Below, one piece after another: positions 1 to 11,843 of a DNA stretch of 64,000 nt (its first letter is position 1; every line of letters starts with the position of its first letter). Location of the stretch: NCBI GenBank assembly GCA_023264815.1, contig JAHFUZ010000002.1, positions 62,001-126,000 of the forward strand, written 5' to 3'. The stretch comes from Arthrobacter sp. GTDB taxonomy: Bacteria > Actinomycetota > Actinomycetes > Actinomycetales > Micrococcaceae. The translations under genes and the position numbers were made by a program. Under the pieces are notes generated by a model. The model was not told the DNA's origin. It saw only the letters and a program-made list of their open reading frames with translations, and searched no databases.

Positions 1-2
1 CC

Positions 3-176
3 GCGGAATTCTCCGCTGCCGCACAGAAACTGCGCGACGCGGACCACTGGCAGGACGTTTCCCGCCGCTCGGTGGCCCGTGCGGCGGAATTCAGCTGGGA
101 CGAGTCGGCCCGCCAGCTCATCGAGGTGGCGCACGATATTGTGGCCGCCCGCTCCCGTGGCAGGCGTCCGCGGTAG
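3..176 (+). CDS. C-terminal fragment of probable glycosyltransferase (family 4-like), truncated by window start
   Basis: Open frame 3 from the window edge to TAG at 174-176; translation ...RSVARAAEFSWDESARQLIEVAHDIVAARSRGRRPR* resembles the 'FSWD.SA..L' tail of GT4 enzymes. Confidence 0.5.
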   Translation, partial: AEFSAAAQKLRDADHWQDVSRRSVARAAEFSWDESARQLIEVAHDIVAARSRGRRPR

Positions 177-182
177 GGGCCG

Positions 183-2309
183 CTACAGGACGTCAACGCC
201 GTCGAGCCTGACCTGCACGGGTTCCTCGCTCCGCTTGGCAGCGGCCGCAGCCTTGGTGGACCGCAGGACCCGGGTCACCGTGGCGGCCTGTCCGTAGGGA
301 AAGAACAACAGGGTACGGACGTCGTCGCCCTGCTGGGCCGCCGCCGGGCCCATAAGCACCACGGGTGCCGGCCCCACGGTCCGCAGGGCCACGCCGGAGG
401 CGGCCAGCTGCTTTTCCGCCGCCGCCGTGAAATGCACGACGGCGGTCCTCGGGCCGGTGACGGAGGCAATCCTGACGGCGGGCGGCAGTTGGAGTTCCAT
501 CCGGAGCTCCAGCTCGCGCCGCGCGTACCCGGCCGGGTCCCACCGCAGCAGGGCACCCACGGCGGCGCTTTCCGTCGCGGTGATGACCACCAGGCCGCCG
601 TCGGATGCGGGACGCACCAGCGCGGCGGCATTGAACCAGCGGCGGACAGTGTCCTCGCCGGCGCGGAGGTTCTCCCGGCGCAGCATCGAGTCCCCGTCCA
701 GCAGGAGGGCGGCGGCGTAGCCGCCGTCTGCGACCGGCTCCGCCCCGACGGTGGCCACCACCAGTGCCCTGGCGCTGCCGACTGCAGCCTTCACATGGTC
801 GCCGGAGGAGGTGACGACGGTCTTTCCGGGGAAGGCACGGCCGAGCTCCTCGGCCGTCCTCAGCACCCCGGTGGCGCCTTTCCGGAGCTTCCGGCCTGAG
901 CAGTGCACGCACTGCCAGCCCGGGGCGGGCGTTGAACACCAGCGGCACTGCGGGATGGCGGAACTGCCGCTGGCACCTGCAACGGCCAGTGGCCCCTGGC
1001 AGGACTGGCAGCGCGACGGCTCCCGGCAGGTCTCACAAACCAGCGATGGCGCGTACCCGGCCCTGGCCACCTGGACCAGCACCGGCCCGCGGTCCAGCCC
1101 CTCCTTGGCGGCCCGCCAGGCGGCACCGGGAAGCCGGGCCACCAGGGCGAGGGGATCGCGTTCCTGTTCAAAGCTGTCAGCGGTATTCAGGACACGGGGA
1201 ACCGTCCGGCGCACAACTGCACGCTCCGCGTCGACGGGCATGGCCCAGCCCGCCTCAACCAGCCTCTGCAGTTCCGTACTCCGGGCATGGCCCGCCATCA
1301 AACATGCCGTGCCGTCCTGGTCGGCCCGCACTAGCAGCACGTCGCGGGCATGCCAGTACGGGGCCCGCTGTTCAAGGTGGAGATCGTTCCCGTCATCCCA
1401 GCAGGCAACGAGGCCCAGATCGTGGACGGGTGCGAACGCCGCCGACCTTGTGCCGATGGCCACCCGAGCGGATCCGTCCAGAACGCGCAGGAAATTCCGA
1501 TAACGGGGCGTGGGCCCGTCCTCTGCGCTCAGCCTGGCGATGTCTTCCGCAGGCAGAAGCTGCTGCAGGGCCTGTTCGAGCTGGTCGAGATCGCGGTAGT
1601 CCGGTACCACCAGCACGGCGCCCCGGCCGGATGCACGCACGGCGGCCACTGCTTCCGCCACCAGCCGCGGCCACGCCGCGGGCCCGAACCCCTGGAGGGG
1701 GCTGAAGACCGCCCGTGGGGATCCGCCTTCCTGCAGGTGGCGGACAAAGGCCGTCCCATTGCGGTAGCTGGCCCATGCGGTAGACGAAGACGGCCCTTTG
1801 GTTTCTCCGGGCGCAGATGCGTAGGGCGCGGCCCCGGCCAGGAAGTCCTTCTCCAGCCGCGCCATGCGCGGCGGCACGGCAACACGCAGCACGTCACTGA
1901 CCGTGCCGGCGTACCGGGCGGCGACGGCGCCCACGAGGTCCCGCACGGCGGGCGTCAGGACGGCGACCGGGGAAATTACCTTGAACAGGGGCACCAGGGT
2001 ATGCCCGGCGTCGGACTCTGCGGTGCGTTCGACAATGAACCCGCTAAGTTCCTGCCCGTTGAACCGGACCTTGACACGGACACCCGGCTGGGCGGACTGG
2101 TCGAGCTCGGCCGGCACGCTGTAATCAAACGGGCGGTCAAGGTGCGGCAGCGATGATTCGACCAGCACCCGGGCCACCGGCAACTGTGCGGCCAGCGGAG
2201 TTCCGGCCTGCGGTGCACGGGACGCAAAGCCCTGGAGCAGGGAAGGCTGCACGGCACCATCGAAGCCGGCGCCGGTGTGGACCGTCTCCGGTGTTGCCAT
2301 GGCGGCCAC
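183..2309 (-). CDS. priA: Primosomal protein N' (PriA), actinobacterial form with degenerate helicase motifs
   Basis: 708 aa ORF; N-terminal ARVLVESSLPHLDRPFDYSVP domain and Cys-rich zinc region CETCREPSRCQSCQGPL...CRWCSTPAPGWQCVHC; sits downstream of metK. Confidence 0.9.
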   Translation of the reverse strand: MAAMATPETVHTGAGFDGAVQPSLLQGFASRAPQAGTPLAAQLPVARVLVESSLPHLDRPFDYSVPAELDQSAQPGVRVKVRFNGQELSGFIVERTAESDAGHTLVPLFKVISPVAVLTPAVRDLVGAVAARYAGTVSDVLRVAVPPRMARLEKDFLAGAAPYASAPGETKGPSSSTAWASYRNGTAFVRHLQEGGSPRAVFSPLQGFGPAAWPRLVAEAVAAVRASGRGAVLVVPDYRDLDQLEQALQQLLPAEDIARLSAEDGPTPRYRNFLRVLDGSARVAIGTRSAAFAPVHDLGLVACWDDGNDLHLEQRAPYWHARDVLLVRADQDGTACLMAGHARSTELQRLVEAGWAMPVDAERAVVRRTVPRVLNTADSFEQERDPLALVARLPGAAWRAAKEGLDRGPVLVQVARAGYAPSLVCETCREPSRCQSCQGPLAVAGASGSSAIPQCRWCSTPAPGWQCVHCSGRKLRKGATGVLRTAEELGRAFPGKTVVTSSGDHVKAAVGSARALVVATVGAEPVADGGYAAALLLDGDSMLRRENLRAGEDTVRRWFNAAALVRPASDGGLVVITATESAAVGALLRWDPAGYARRELELRMELQLPPAVRIASVTGPRTAVVHFTAAAEKQLAASGVALRTVGPAPVVLMGPAAAQQGDDVRTLLFFPYGQAATVTRVLRSTKAAAAAKRSEEPVQVRLDGVDVL

Positions 2310-2388
2310 CCCCTTTCACGAACCAGCCAACCACCTGGCTCCGACATTGTCCGCAGGCTCACGTGGTTGGCTGGGCGTTGACGGCCGG

Positions 2389-3624
2389 TCAGGCGTTAAA
2401 GAAGGCCTTCAGGTCATCCACGCGGTCCAGCCGCTCCCAGGTGAAATCGGGGTCGTCCCGCCCGAAGTGACCGTGCGCAGCTGTCTTTGCGTAGATGGGT
2501 CGCTTGAGGTCCAGGGCATCGATGATGGCGCGGGGGCGGAGGTCGAAGATCTCTGCGATGGCGGCACTGATCCTGGCCGGATCCACGGTCTCGGTGCCGA
2601 AGGTCTCCACGTAGGTGCCCACGGGACGGGCCTGGCCGATGGCGTAGGCGATCTGGATCTCGGCGCGCTTGGCCAGGCCCGCGGCCACGACGTTTTTCGC
2701 AACCCAGCGCATGGCGTAGGCCGCCGAACGGTCCACCTTGGACGGGTCCTTGCCGGAAAACGCGCCGCCGCCGTGGCGGGCCATGCCGCCGTAAGTGTCC
2801 ACAATGATCTTGCGGCCGGTCAGGCCGGCGTCGCCCACAGGTCCGCCAATAACGAACTCGCCGGCAGGGTTGAGGATGTTGGCTGCCCGGGAGATGTCCA
2901 GGTCGGCGGCGGCCAGCACCGGCGCAATCACGAACTGGGCGAGATCCGCTCGCAGGCGCTCCAGGCTGGTGCCTTCGGCGTGCTGGCTGGAGATGACCAC
3001 TGTTTCCACGGAAACCGGCACGTCCTTGTCGTAACCCACGGTGACCTGGGTCTTGCCGTCCGGGCGCAGGTAGGACAGTTCGCCCGATTTGCGCACTTCG
3101 GTGAGCCGCTCGGACAGGCGGTGTGCCAGCCAGATCGGCGTCGGCATGTAGGACGGTGTTTCGTCGCTGGCGTAGCCGAACATCAGGCCCTGGTCGCCGG
3201 CGCCCTGGAGGTCGTAGTCGTCCTCCTGGCGGCCTTCGCGGGCTTCGAGTGAGTTGAACACGCCACCGGCGATGTCGTTGGACTGCTGGCCGATCGAAAC
3301 GGAGACACCGCAGCGGGCGCCGTCGAAGCCGTTGGCCGAGGAGTCGTAGCCGATGCCCAGGATGGTTTCCCGGACGATCTGCGGGATTTCGACGTAGGCG
3401 TCAGTGGTGACTTCACCGGCAACGTGGACCAGCCCTGTGGTGGCCATGGTTTCGACGGCGACACGGGACTCCGGATCGGCGGCGAGCAGGGCGTCCAGGA
3501 TGGCGTCGCTGATCTGGTCGCAGATCTTGTCCGGGTGGCCTTCAGTGACGGACTCGGACGTGAAGAGCCGGAGGGCGGAGGGCGTGGCCCCGTGGGTGTG
3601 GGGAATGTGCAGCGGTAAAGTCAC
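2389..3624 (-). CDS. metK: S-adenosylmethionine synthase
   Basis: 411 aa; [26 protein letters not shown] and [19 protein letters not shown] signatures. Confidence 0.98.
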   Translation of the reverse strand: MTLPLHIPHTHGATPSALRLFTSESVTEGHPDKICDQISDAILDALLAADPESRVAVETMATTGLVHVAGEVTTDAYVEIPQIVRETILGIGYDSSANGFDGARCGVSVSIGQQSNDIAGGVFNSLEAREGRQEDDYDLQGAGDQGLMFGYASDETPSYMPTPIWLAHRLSERLTEVRKSGELSYLRPDGKTQVTVGYDKDVPVSVETVVISSQHAEGTSLERLRADLAQFVIAPVLAAADLDISRAANILNPAGEFVIGGPVGDAGLTGRKIIVDTYGGMARHGGGAFSGKDPSKVDRSAAYAMRWVAKNVVAAGLAKRAEIQIAYAIGQARPVGTYVETFGTETVDPARISAAIAEIFDLRPRAIIDALDLKRPIYAKTAAHGHFGRDDPDFTWERLDRVDDLKAFFNA

Positions 3625-3702
3625 TCAACTACCTTACTGGTTGGGAATCGGACGTCCGGCCGCGTGTGTCCCCGTGCTAAGGAAACGGTGCTTGGCCGTG
3701 GG

Positions 3703-4950
3703 TCAGGCGCGTGGGGAAACGTGTCTCAGTTCCTGGCCGACCCGCGTGATCACGGCAGCCGAAACCTCGGCCTTGGAACCTGCGGCCAGTTGTGGTTCGG
3801 CGCCGGTACGGGCCAGGATGACCACCGAATTGGTGTCCTGGCCAAAAACCTTGTCCGTTCCCACATGGTTGACCACCAGGAGGTCGCAGCCTTTGCGCTT
3901 CAGCTTGGCCTCGGCGTAGGCCAGGACGTCCCCCTGGCTGTCACCGGTTTCGGCCGCGAACCCCACAATCAGCTGGTTGCGGCGGGCCGGGTGGCTCCCG
4001 GAAGCGTTGCGTGCCTCCACCAGCTCAAGCAGGATGTCCGGGTTGCGGACCAGCGTGATGACCGGATCCGCGGTGTCATCGCGTTTCTTGATTTTGGTGC
4101 CGGAGATCTCCGCCGGCCGGAAGTCGGCCACCGCAGCGGCCATGATCACGACGTCGGAGTCGGCCGCCGCCGCCAGCGCGGCTTCGCGAAGCTGCACGGC
4201 AGTTTCGACGGTCACCACCTCGACGCCCGCCGGGGCCGGGACGTCCATGTGCGCGGCGATAAGCCGCACGGTGGCGCCGGCGTTGCGGGCTGCGACTGCC
4301 AGTGCGACCCCCTGTTTTCCGGAGGACCGGTTGCCCAGGAAGCGGACGGGGTCCAGGGGTTCACGGGTGCCGCCTGCGCTGATGGTCACCGTCCGGCCGG
4401 CCAGCGGAAGCTGGTAGTCGGACTGGCCTTGGGCCAGCGCCATGGCAGCGTCGAAGATGGCCTCCGGCTCGGGCAGGCGGCCCGGGCCGGAGTCAGTGCC
4501 TGTCAGGCGGCCGCTGGCCGGTTCAAGCACGGCAGCTCCCCGGCTCCGCAGGGTCTCAACGTTGGCCCGGGTGGCGGCGTGCTGCCACATTTCCGTGTGC
4601 ATGGCAGGGGCGAACAGGACGGGCCCCCGTGCCATCAGGAGCGTGTTGGTGAGGAGGTCGCCGGCCTGCCCCGTAGCCGCGCGCGCCAGCAGGTCTGCCG
4701 TGGCCGGCGCCACCACGATCAGGTCCGCCTCATGGCCGAGCCTGACGTGGTTGACCTGGTGGACGTCGTCGAAGACGCTGTTGCTGACGGGGTTGCCCGA
4801 AAGGGCCTCCCACGTGGCAACACCCACAAAGCGGGTGGCCGCCTCGGTAGGAATCACCGTGACGTTGTGGCCGGCTTCAGTAAAAAGCCGGAGGAGCGAT
4901 GCGACCTTGTAGGCCGCAATCCCTCCCCCGACTCCGAGGACTATGCGCAC
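3703..4950 (-). CDS. coaBC: Bifunctional phosphopantothenoylcysteine decarboxylase / phosphopantothenate-cysteine ligase
   Basis: 415 aa; MRIVLGVGGGIAAYKVASLLR N-terminus, APAMHTEMW, and SAGGTREPLDPVRFLGNRSSGKQG CoaB motif. Confidence 0.97.
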   Translation of the reverse strand: MRIVLGVGGGIAAYKVASLLRLFTEAGHNVTVIPTEAATRFVGVATWEALSGNPVSNSVFDDVHQVNHVRLGHEADLIVVAPATADLLARAATGQAGDLLTNTLLMARGPVLFAPAMHTEMWQHAATRANVETLRSRGAAVLEPASGRLTGTDSGPGRLPEPEAIFDAAMALAQGQSDYQLPLAGRTVTISAGGTREPLDPVRFLGNRSSGKQGVALAVAARNAGATVRLIAAHMDVPAPAGVEVVTVETAVQLREAALAAAADSDVVIMAAAVADFRPAEISGTKIKKRDDTADPVITLVRNPDILLELVEARNASGSHPARRNQLIVGFAAETGDSQGDVLAYAEAKLKRKGCDLLVVNHVGTDKVFGQDTNSVVILARTGAEPQLAAGSKAEVSAAVITRVGQELRHVSPRA

Positions 4951-4977
4951 GTGAGCTCCGTCAACAGGCAGTCTGGT

Positions 4978-5238
4978 TTACTCTGCAGCTTCGATCGGCG
5001 TGGAAACGAGCTTGCCTTCGTTGATTTCGCGCAGGGCGATGGACAGCGACTTCTCGTTCAGCTTGGTGTCGACCAGCGGGCCGACGTACTCGAACAGGCC
5101 CTCGTGCAACTGGGCGTAGTAGGCGTTGATCTGACGTGCACGCTTGGCACCGAAGATCACCAGGCCGTACTTGGAATCAGCTGCCTCGAGCAGTGAGTCG
5201 ATCGGCGGGTTGATGATGCCTTCAAGGTTCGTGGACAC
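4978..5238 (-). CDS. rpoZ: DNA-directed RNA polymerase omega subunit
   Basis: 86 aa; [35 protein letters not shown]; located between gmk and coaBC. Confidence 0.96.
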   Translation of the reverse strand: MSTNLEGIINPPIDSLLEAADSKYGLVIFGAKRARQINAYYAQLHEGLFEYVGPLVDTKLNEKSLSIALREINEGKLVSTPIEAAE

Positions 5239-5275
5239 GAATTCTCCAAATTTCTAACGGGCTGGCTGGTACCGG

Positions 5276-5851
5276 CTACAGGTGCGGGTGCGGTGTCAGC
5301 CCCATGAGTGAAACAAGCTCGTCCGCTGCCCGGCGAATGTCATCATTAATGACGGTGTGGTCAAACTCCGGTTCAGCGGCAAGTTCCAGTTTAGCGGTTT
5401 CCAGGCGTCGCTGCTGCTCGTCGGCACTTTCTGTGCCGCGGCCCACCAGCCGGCGCACCATTTCGTCCCAGGTGGGCGGCGCCAGGAAGACGAACTGGGC
5501 GTCCGGAACGGCCGCCTTAACCTGGCGGGCGCCCTGCAGGTCAATTTCCAACAGGACGGATTTGCCGTCCGCGATGGCCTGGTTGACGGTGCTCTTGAGC
5601 GTGCCGTAGGTGTTCTGGCCGTGGACGACGGCCCACTCGAGCAGCTCACCAGCGGCCACGAGGGCTTCAAACTCCTCCTTGGACTTGAAGAAGTAGTGCA
5701 CACCGTCCTGCTCACCCGGGCGCGGAGCGCGTGTGGTGGCCGATACGGAAAGCCAAACTTCCGGGTAGTTGTCCCTGATGTAGGTGGACACGGTGCCTTT
5801 GCCAACAGCCGTCGGACCAGCGAGGACTGTCAGTCCAGGTTTCTTGCTCAC
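5276..5851 (-). CDS. gmk: Guanylate kinase
   Basis: 191 aa; LAGPTAVGKGTVS P-loop, VSATTRAPRPGEQDGVHYFF. Confidence 0.97.
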   Translation of the reverse strand: MSKKPGLTVLAGPTAVGKGTVSTYIRDNYPEVWLSVSATTRAPRPGEQDGVHYFFKSKEEFEALVAAGELLEWAVVHGQNTYGTLKSTVNQAIADGKSVLLEIDLQGARQVKAAVPDAQFVFLAPPTWDEMVRRLVGRGTESADEQQRRLETAKLELAAEPEFDHTVINDDIRRAADELVSLMGLTPHPHL

Positions 5852-5895
5852 GTATTCCTTTGCGGCGCAGTATGGAGGGGCGGCGGTAATCCGCC

Positions 5896-6303
5896 TTACT
5901 TCTCGTCTATAAAATCTACCAGCGCCTGGCGCTGGTGGATGCCCAGGCCGCGGACCCGCCGGGACGCCGCGATGCCCAGCTGTTCCATGATGGCGGCGGC
6001 CCTGACCTTGCCGATGCCGGGCAGGGCCTCCAGCAGCTCCGCCACCCGCATCCGGGCCAGGGCGTCATCCTCTGCGGCCGATCGGATGATGTCCGCCGCG
6101 GACGTCTGGCCGTTTTTCAGCCGTTCCTTCGCCTCAGCCCTGGCTGCCCGGGCGGCGGCAGCTTTCTGCAGTGCATCAGCGCGTTCTGACGCGGATAAGG
6201 GTCGCAGGCTCATGGAGGACACCCCCGGGATTTTCAGCTGCATCCAAGGGCGGCCGCCATTGGACTTTTCCTGAAACCTACCCTCTGGTGCCCCGCGAAT
6301 CAA
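5896..6303 (-). CDS. mihF: Actinobacterial integration host factor (mIHF type)
   Basis: Basic 135 aa protein ending LLEALPGIGKVRAAAIMEQLGIAASRRVRGLGIHQRQALVDF (H2TH-like); between pyrF and gmk as in other actinobacteria. The start may be internal (MSLRPLS). Confidence 0.9.
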   Translation of the reverse strand: MIRGAPEGRFQEKSNGGRPWMQLKIPGVSSMSLRPLSASERADALQKAAAARAARAEAKERLKNGQTSAADIIRSAAEDDALARMRVAELLEALPGIGKVRAAAIMEQLGIAASRRVRGLGIHQRQALVDFIDEK

Positions 6304-6392
6304 TGGACCGCCGGTTCAGGGGACCGGCAAGTCCGCGGTGGGTCAAATTCGCGGAGCCCCCCGGAGCGGGCACCCGCCATGCAACCGTCCGG

Positions 6393-7265
6393 TCAGGCGC
6401 CGCGAAGGCCGTCCAGCGTCCGGCGCGCCGCTGCCTGGAGCTCCGGGACGCCGGGTCCGGCGGCCAGGATGTCCCGACTCGATGTTCCCAGCACTTGCGG
6501 GTAGGCCGTGCCGAACGTTCTGCGAAGGTCGGCCGGGGTTGCGCCCTGGGCGCCCAGTCCGGGGGCCAGGATGGGACCGCGTACGGCCTGCAGGTCCAGC
6601 TGCAGGTCGGTCAGCGCCGAGCCAACTGTTGCGCCAACCACCAGGCCAACTGACCCCAAGGCACCCTCATAGCGCCGGTTTTCAGACGCTGCCGCCTCGG
6701 TGATGCGGCGGGCAACCGAGTCGGCGCCGCCCACGTGCTGGACGGAGGCCCCTTCCGGGTTGGACGTCAACGCGAGCACAAAGACGCCCCGCCCATGCTC
6801 CGCGGCAAGGTCCAGGGCAGGACGCAGCGACTCAAAGCCGAGGTAGGGGCTCAGGGTCACCGAGTCGGCGGCCAGCGGCGAGCTGTCCCGCAGCCACGCG
6901 TCCGCGTAGGCGGCCATGGTGGAGCCGATGTCGCCGCGCTTGGCGTCGGCAATGGTGAGGATTGACTCGTCCCGCGCCACGGCCAGGAGCTCTTCGAGGA
7001 CGGCCATCCCGGCGGAGCCATGGCGTTCGTAAAGCGCCACCTGCGGTTTCACCGCGGCAGCGAGCGAACCCACCGCTTCCAGGACCGTCAGCGAGAACCG
7101 CCTCAGCCCCGCGGCGTCGTCGTCCAGTCCCCAGCCCGCCAGCAGCGCGGGGTGCGGGTCAATGCCCACACACAGGGGGCCGCGGAGGGCCATGGCTGCC
7201 CCCAGCCGGGAGCCGAAGGACTCCCGGCTGGTGCCGCCTGACGGTGTGGAGGCCGTCTCAGGCAT
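6393..7265 (-). CDS. pyrF: Orotidine 5'-phosphate decarboxylase
   Basis: 290 aa; [12 protein letters not shown]..., [19 protein letters not shown] motif; overlaps the carB stop by 8 nt. Confidence 0.97.
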   Translation of the reverse strand: MPETASTPSGGTSRESFGSRLGAAMALRGPLCVGIDPHPALLAGWGLDDDAAGLRRFSLTVLEAVGSLAAAVKPQVALYERHGSAGMAVLEELLAVARDESILTIADAKRGDIGSTMAAYADAWLRDSSPLAADSVTLSPYLGFESLRPALDLAAEHGRGVFVLALTSNPEGASVQHVGGADSVARRITEAAASENRRYEGALGSVGLVVGATVGSALTDLQLDLQAVRGPILAPGLGAQGATPADLRRTFGTAYPQVLGTSSRDILAAGPGVPELQAAARRTLDGLRGA

Positions 7266-10200
7266 TTTGTGCTGCCCCGATCTGCGCTGCTGCCGTGGAT
7301 GCCGTCAGGGCGGCCGCGTGCTCCTGCAGGCTCGTAACGGACCACTCATAGGTGCGCATGGCCTCGATGGCCTGCACGGCGGCATTGAACTCCGCCACCG
7401 TGGTGATGCAGGGAATGCCGATGGACGTAGCCGCGGCACGGAGGGCGTAGCCGTCGCTGCGGGCTTCCCCGCCGGAGGGTGTGTTGAACACCATGTCGAT
7501 CTCGCCGGCAACCACCAGATCCGCGATGGTGCCTTCGCCTTCAGCGCTGCTGCCCTCGGCTACCTTGCGCACCGTGCTGGCCTGGATGCCGTTGCGGCGC
7601 AGGACATCCGCGGTGCCGCCGGTGGAGACGATCTCGAAGCCGAGGTCCGAGAGGCGCTTCACGGCCATGATGACCGCACGCTTGTCCCGGTTTGCCACGG
7701 AAACGAAGATCTTTCCTTCGGTGGGCAGGGCGTTGTTGGCCGCTGCCTGGCTCTTGGCGAACGCGGTGTCGAAGTGCTTGTCGATGCCCATGACTTCGCC
7801 TGTGGACCGCATTTCCGGGCCCAGCAGCGAGTCCACTACCTTGCCTTCGGGGGTGCGGAAGCGGCTGAACGGCAAGACCGCTTCCTTCACCGAGACCGGA
7901 GCGTCGAGCGGCAGGGTGGACCCGTCGCCGGTCTCCGGCAGCATCTTGTAGGCGGTACGGAGCTGATTGATGGTGACGCCGGTCCCGATCAGGGCTGCAG
8001 CCTTGGCCATCTGCACTCCGGTGGCCTTGGAGACGAACGGCACGGTACGGGAGGCGCGCGGGTTCGCTTCCAGGACGTAGAGGACGTCCGAGGCCAGCGC
8101 GAACTGGATATTGATCAGGCCGCGGACGCCCACGCCCTCGGCGATGGCGCGGGTGGCCGTGCGTACGCGGTCGATCACGTTGTTGCCCAGGGTGATGGGA
8201 GGCAGCACGCAGGCGGAATCGCCGGAGTGGATGCCGGCTTCTTCGATGTGCTCCATGATGCCGCCGAGGTACATGTCGGTGCCGTCGAAGAGGGCGTCGA
8301 CGTCGATTTCGACCGCGTCCTCGAGGAAGCGGTCGATCAGCACCGGGTGGTCCGGGGTGATTTCGGTGGCGTTGGCGATGTAGCGGGAAAGGTTGGCTTC
8401 GTCATAGACGATCTCCATGCCGCGTCCGCCCAGCACGTAGGACGGACGCACGAGGACCGGGTAGCCGATCTCGTCAGCGATCTTCTTGGCGTCCTCGAAG
8501 GACACGGCAGTGCCGTTCTTCGGGGCGATCAGCCCGGCGTTGTCCAGGACGCGGGAGAATTCGCCGCGGTGCTCGGCAAGGTCGATCGCTTCCGGGGAGG
8601 TGCCCAGGATGGGGACACCGGCATCGGCCAATTGCTGGGCCAGCTTGAGCGGGGTCTGGCCGCCGAGCTGAACGAACACGCCCATCACGCCGCCGGTGCG
8701 TTCTTCGGCGGCGATGACCTCCAGGACGTCCTCGAGGGTCAGGGGCTCGAAGTACAGGCGGGTGGAGACGTCGTAGTCGGTGGAGACGGTTTCCGGGTTG
8801 CAGTTGACCATGACAGTCTCGTAACCGGCCTTGCGCAGCGCCATGGAGGCGTGGACGCAGGAGTAGTCGAACTCGATGCCCTGGCCGATACGGTTGGGGC
8901 CTGAGCCGAGGATCAGGATGGACGGCTTGGAATGCAGCGTCACCTCGTCCTCCTGGTCATAGGAGGAGTAGTGGTACGGGGTGTAGGCGGCGAACTCGGC
9001 GGCGCAGGTGTCCACGGTCTTGTAGACCGGGCGGATGCCCAGCGCCTGGCGGACGCCACGGACAACGGCTTCCTGGTTGTTGGTGAGGGCGCCGATCTGC
9101 TCATCGGAGAAGCCGTGCCGCTTGGCGCGCTGCAGCATCTCCTGGGTCAGTGCAGTGGACTTCCGGATTTCCTGCGAGATCTCGTTGAGCAGCTGGAGCT
9201 GGTCGAGGTACCACGGGTCGATCTTGGTGGCCTCGAAGAGCTGCTCCACCGTGGCGCCACCGAGGAGCGCGCGCTGCACCTGGTGCAGGCGTTCGGTGGT
9301 GGGGCGCTTGGCCTTTTCGATGAGCTCTGCCACTTCCCATTCGGGAACGTGGCTGAAGTCCAGCTGTGATCCCTTCTGTTCCAGGGAACGGAGTGCCTTC
9401 TGCAGGGCTTCGGTGAAGTTGCGGCCCATGGCCATGGCCTCGCCCACGGACTTCATGGTGGTGGTGAGGGTGTTGTCCGCTGCCGGGAACTTCTCGAACG
9501 CGAAGCGCGGCACCTTGACCACAACGTAGTCGAGGGTGGGCTCGAAGGACGCGGGGGTCTTCTGCGTGATGTCGTTGGGGATCTCGTCCAGGGTGTAGCC
9601 GAGGGAGAGCTTGGTGGCGATCTTGGCAATCGCAAAGCCTGTGGCCTTCGAGGCCAGCGCCGAGGACCGGGAGACGCGGGGGTTCATTTCGATGACGACG
9701 ACGCGTCCCGTGTCCGGTTCGACGGCGAACTGAATGTTGCAGCCGCCGGTGTCCACGCCCACTTCGCGGATGACGGCGATGGAAATGTCGCGGAGGCGCT
9801 GGTATTCGCGGTCCGTGAGGGTCAGGGCCGGGGCCACGGTGATGGAGTCGCCGGTGTGGACGCCCACGGGGTCGAAGTTCTCGATGGAACAGACAACCAC
9901 CACGTTGTCGTTCTTGTCCCGCATCATCTCCAGCTCGTATTCCTTCCAGCCGAGGATGCTTTCTTCGAGCAGCACCTCGGACGTGGGGCTATACTGCAGG
10001 CCCTGGCCGACGATCCGGCGGAGATCGCCCTCGTCGTAGGCCAGGCCGGAGCCAAGGCCGCCCATGGTGAAGGAGGGACGGACCACCATCGGGTAGCCGA
10101 GGTCCTCGGCCGCCTTCAGGGCTTCATCGATGGTGTGGATGATGTGGCTGCGGGCGGACTCCGCGCCGCAGCGTTCAACGACGCCCTTGAACTTTTCACG

Positions 10201-10584
10201 GTCTTCGCCGAGTTCGATGGCTGCGATGTTCGCGCCGATGAGTTCCACGTTGTACTTTTCCAGCACGCCGTTCTTGTCCAGCGCAATGGCGGTGTTGAGG
10301 GCCGTCTGGCCACCGAGCGTGGGCAGGACGGCGTCCGGCCGCTCCTTGGCGATGATCTTCTCCACCACTTCGGGGGTGATGGGCTCAACGTACGTGGCGT
10401 CGGCGAACTCAGGGTCCGTCATGATGGTGGCCGGGTTGGAGTTCACCAGGATGACCCGGAGGCCCTCCTCCTTGAGGACACGCAGTGCCTGGGTGCCGGA
10501 GTAGTCGAACTCAGCGGCCTGGCCGATGACGATCGGGCCGGAACCGATGACCAGGACGCTCTTAAGGTCAGTTCTCTTGGGCAT
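7258..10584 (-). CDS. carB: Carbamoyl-phosphate synthase large subunit
   Basis: 1108 aa; [33 protein letters not shown] and duplicated ATP-grasp halves. Confidence 0.99.
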   Translation of the reverse strand: MPKRTDLKSVLVIGSGPIVIGQAAEFDYSGTQALRVLKEEGLRVILVNSNPATIMTDPEFADATYVEPITPEVVEKIIAKERPDAVLPTLGGQTALNTAIALDKNGVLEKYNVELIGANIAAIELGEDREKFKGVVERCGAESARSHIIHTIDEALKAAEDLGYPMVVRPSFTMGGLGSGLAYDEGDLRRIVGQGLQYSPTSEVLLEESILGWKEYELEMMRDKNDNVVVVCSIENFDPVGVHTGDSITVAPALTLTDREYQRLRDISIAVIREVGVDTGGCNIQFAVEPDTGRVVVIEMNPRVSRSSALASKATGFAIAKIATKLSLGYTLDEIPNDITQKTPASFEPTLDYVVVKVPRFAFEKFPAADNTLTTTMKSVGEAMAMGRNFTEALQKALRSLEQKGSQLDFSHVPEWEVAELIEKAKRPTTERLHQVQRALLGGATVEQLFEATKIDPWYLDQLQLLNEISQEIRKSTALTQEMLQRAKRHGFSDEQIGALTNNQEAVVRGVRQALGIRPVYKTVDTCAAEFAAYTPYHYSSYDQEDEVTLHSKPSILILGSGPNRIGQGIEFDYSCVHASMALRKAGYETVMVNCNPETVSTDYDVSTRLYFEPLTLEDVLEVIAAEERTGGVMGVFVQLGGQTPLKLAQQLADAGVPILGTSPEAIDLAEHRGEFSRVLDNAGLIAPKNGTAVSFEDAKKIADEIGYPVLVRPSYVLGGRGMEIVYDEANLSRYIANATEITPDHPVLIDRFLEDAVEIDVDALFDGTDMYLGGIMEHIEEAGIHSGDSACVLPPITLGNNVIDRVRTATRAIAEGVGVRGLINIQFALASDVLYVLEANPRASRTVPFVSKATGVQMAKAAALIGTGVTINQLRTAYKMLPETGDGSTLPLDAPVSVKEAVLPFSRFRTPEGKVVDSLLGPEMRSTGEVMGIDKHFDTAFAKSQAAANNALPTEGKIFVSVANRDKRAVIMAVKRLSDLGFEIVSTGGTADVLRRNGIQASTVRKVAEGSSAEGEGTIADLVVAGEIDMVFNTPSGGEARSDGYALRAAATSIGIPCITTVAEFNAAVQAIEAMRTYEWSVTSLQEHAAALTASTAAAQIGAAQNA

Positions 10585-11843
10585 TACTTCTTGTCCTCAG
10601 TCTTGGAATCGGTGGTGTTATTTGCGCCGTCGGTGTTTGCTTTAGTTTCCGCCATCAAGGCGATGAAGCGGTCGAACAGGTAGGCGGCGTCGTGCGGGCC
10701 GGCTGCCGCTTCAGGGTGGTACTGGACCGAGAAGGCGGGGATGTCAAGGCACGCGAGGCCTTCCACGACGTCGTCGTTCAGGCTGACGTGGCTGACCTCA
10801 ACGCGGCCGTAGCGCTCTTCGGGCGCCTGCGTGGCACCGTCCAGCGGGGCGTCCACGGCGAAGCCGTGGTTCTGGGAGGTGATTTCCACCTTGCCGGTGC
10901 GGCGGTCCATGACCGGCTGGTTGATGCCGCGGTGGCCATAGCGGAGCTTGTAGGTACCGAAGCCGAGCGCGCGGCCCAGGATCTGGTTGCCGAAGCAAAT
11001 GCCGAAGTAGGGCAGCTTCTCGTCCAGGACGGAGCGGAGCAGCTTGACCTGGGCGTCGGCGGTGGCGGGGTCGCCCGGACCGTTGGACATAAAGAAGCCG
11101 TCCGGTTTGACTGCCTGGACATCCTCGAGGGTGGCGGTGGCGGGCAGCACGTGGACACGCACGCCGCGCTCGGCGAAGCGGATGGGGGTCATGGCCTTGA
11201 TGCCGAGGTCAATCGCGGCGATGCTGAACGCCGGCTCGCCGTCCCAGCCGTGATCCTTGGGATCCACCACATAGGCCTGGTCCACGCTGACTTCCTCGGC
11301 CAGGCGGGCGCCTTCCATCGGGGCGCTGGCCAGAACCGCGTCGAGCAGCTCCTTGTCCGAGGCCTGGGCTGCCTCACCCGAGAAGATGCCGGCGCGCATG
11401 GTTTTGTGCTCGCGCAGGTGGCGGGTGATGGCGCGGGTGTCCACGCCCTGGATGCCAACGATGCCCTGGGCCACCAGTTCCTCGTCCAGTGAGCGCTCGG
11501 AGCGCCAGTTGGACGGACGCCGGGCGGCGTCGCGGACAATGTAGCCGGCCACCCAGATGCGCCGGGATTCGGCATCTTCGCTGTTCACGCCGGTGTTGCC
11601 GATGTGCGGCGCGGTCTGGACCACGAGCTGGCGGGCGTAGGAAGGGTCCGTGATGGTTTCCTGGTAGCCGGTCATGCCGGTGGCGAAAACCGCTTCGCCC
11701 AGGGTGGTGCCCTGTGCGCCGTAGCTGGTGCCGCGGAACATGCGGCCGTCCTCGAGGACCAGCACCGCCGGCGTGGAAACGGCTGCCTGTGCCGCAGTCT
11801 CTGGATTTGCTGTAGCTGTTTCTGTCACTGTCTTACTTTCCAC
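10584..11843 (-). CDS. carA: Carbamoyl-phosphate synthase small subunit
   Basis: 419 aa; [40 protein letters not shown] class I amidotransferase. Confidence 0.98.
   Translation of the reverse strand: MESKTVTETATANPETAAQAAVSTPAVLVLEDGRMFRGTSYGAQGTTLGEAVFATGMTGYQETITDPSYARQLVVQTAPHIGNTGVNSEDAESRRIWVAGYIVRDAARRPSNWRSERSLDEELVAQGIVGIQGVDTRAITRHLREHKTMRAGIFSGEAAQASDKELLDAVLASAPMEGARLAEEVSVDQAYVVDPKDHGWDGEPAFSIAAIDLGIKAMTPIRFAERGVRVHVLPATATLEDVQAVKPDGFFMSNGPGDPATADAQVKLLRSVLDEKLPYFGICFGNQILGRALGFGTYKLRYGHRGINQPVMDRRTGKVEITSQNHGFAVDAPLDGATQAPEERYGRVEVSHVSLNDDVVEGLACLDIPAFSVQYHPEAAAGPHDAAYLFDRFIALMAETKANTDGANNTTDSKTEDKK

Noticed and set aside
3664-5196. 510-aa plus-strand ORF spanning coaBC and rpoZ
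   Set aside because: Runs antisense through two confidently identified genes; GC-driven artefact.
7162-8904. 580-aa plus-strand ORF opposite carB/pyrF
   Set aside because: Antisense shadow of carB; no recognisable domain.
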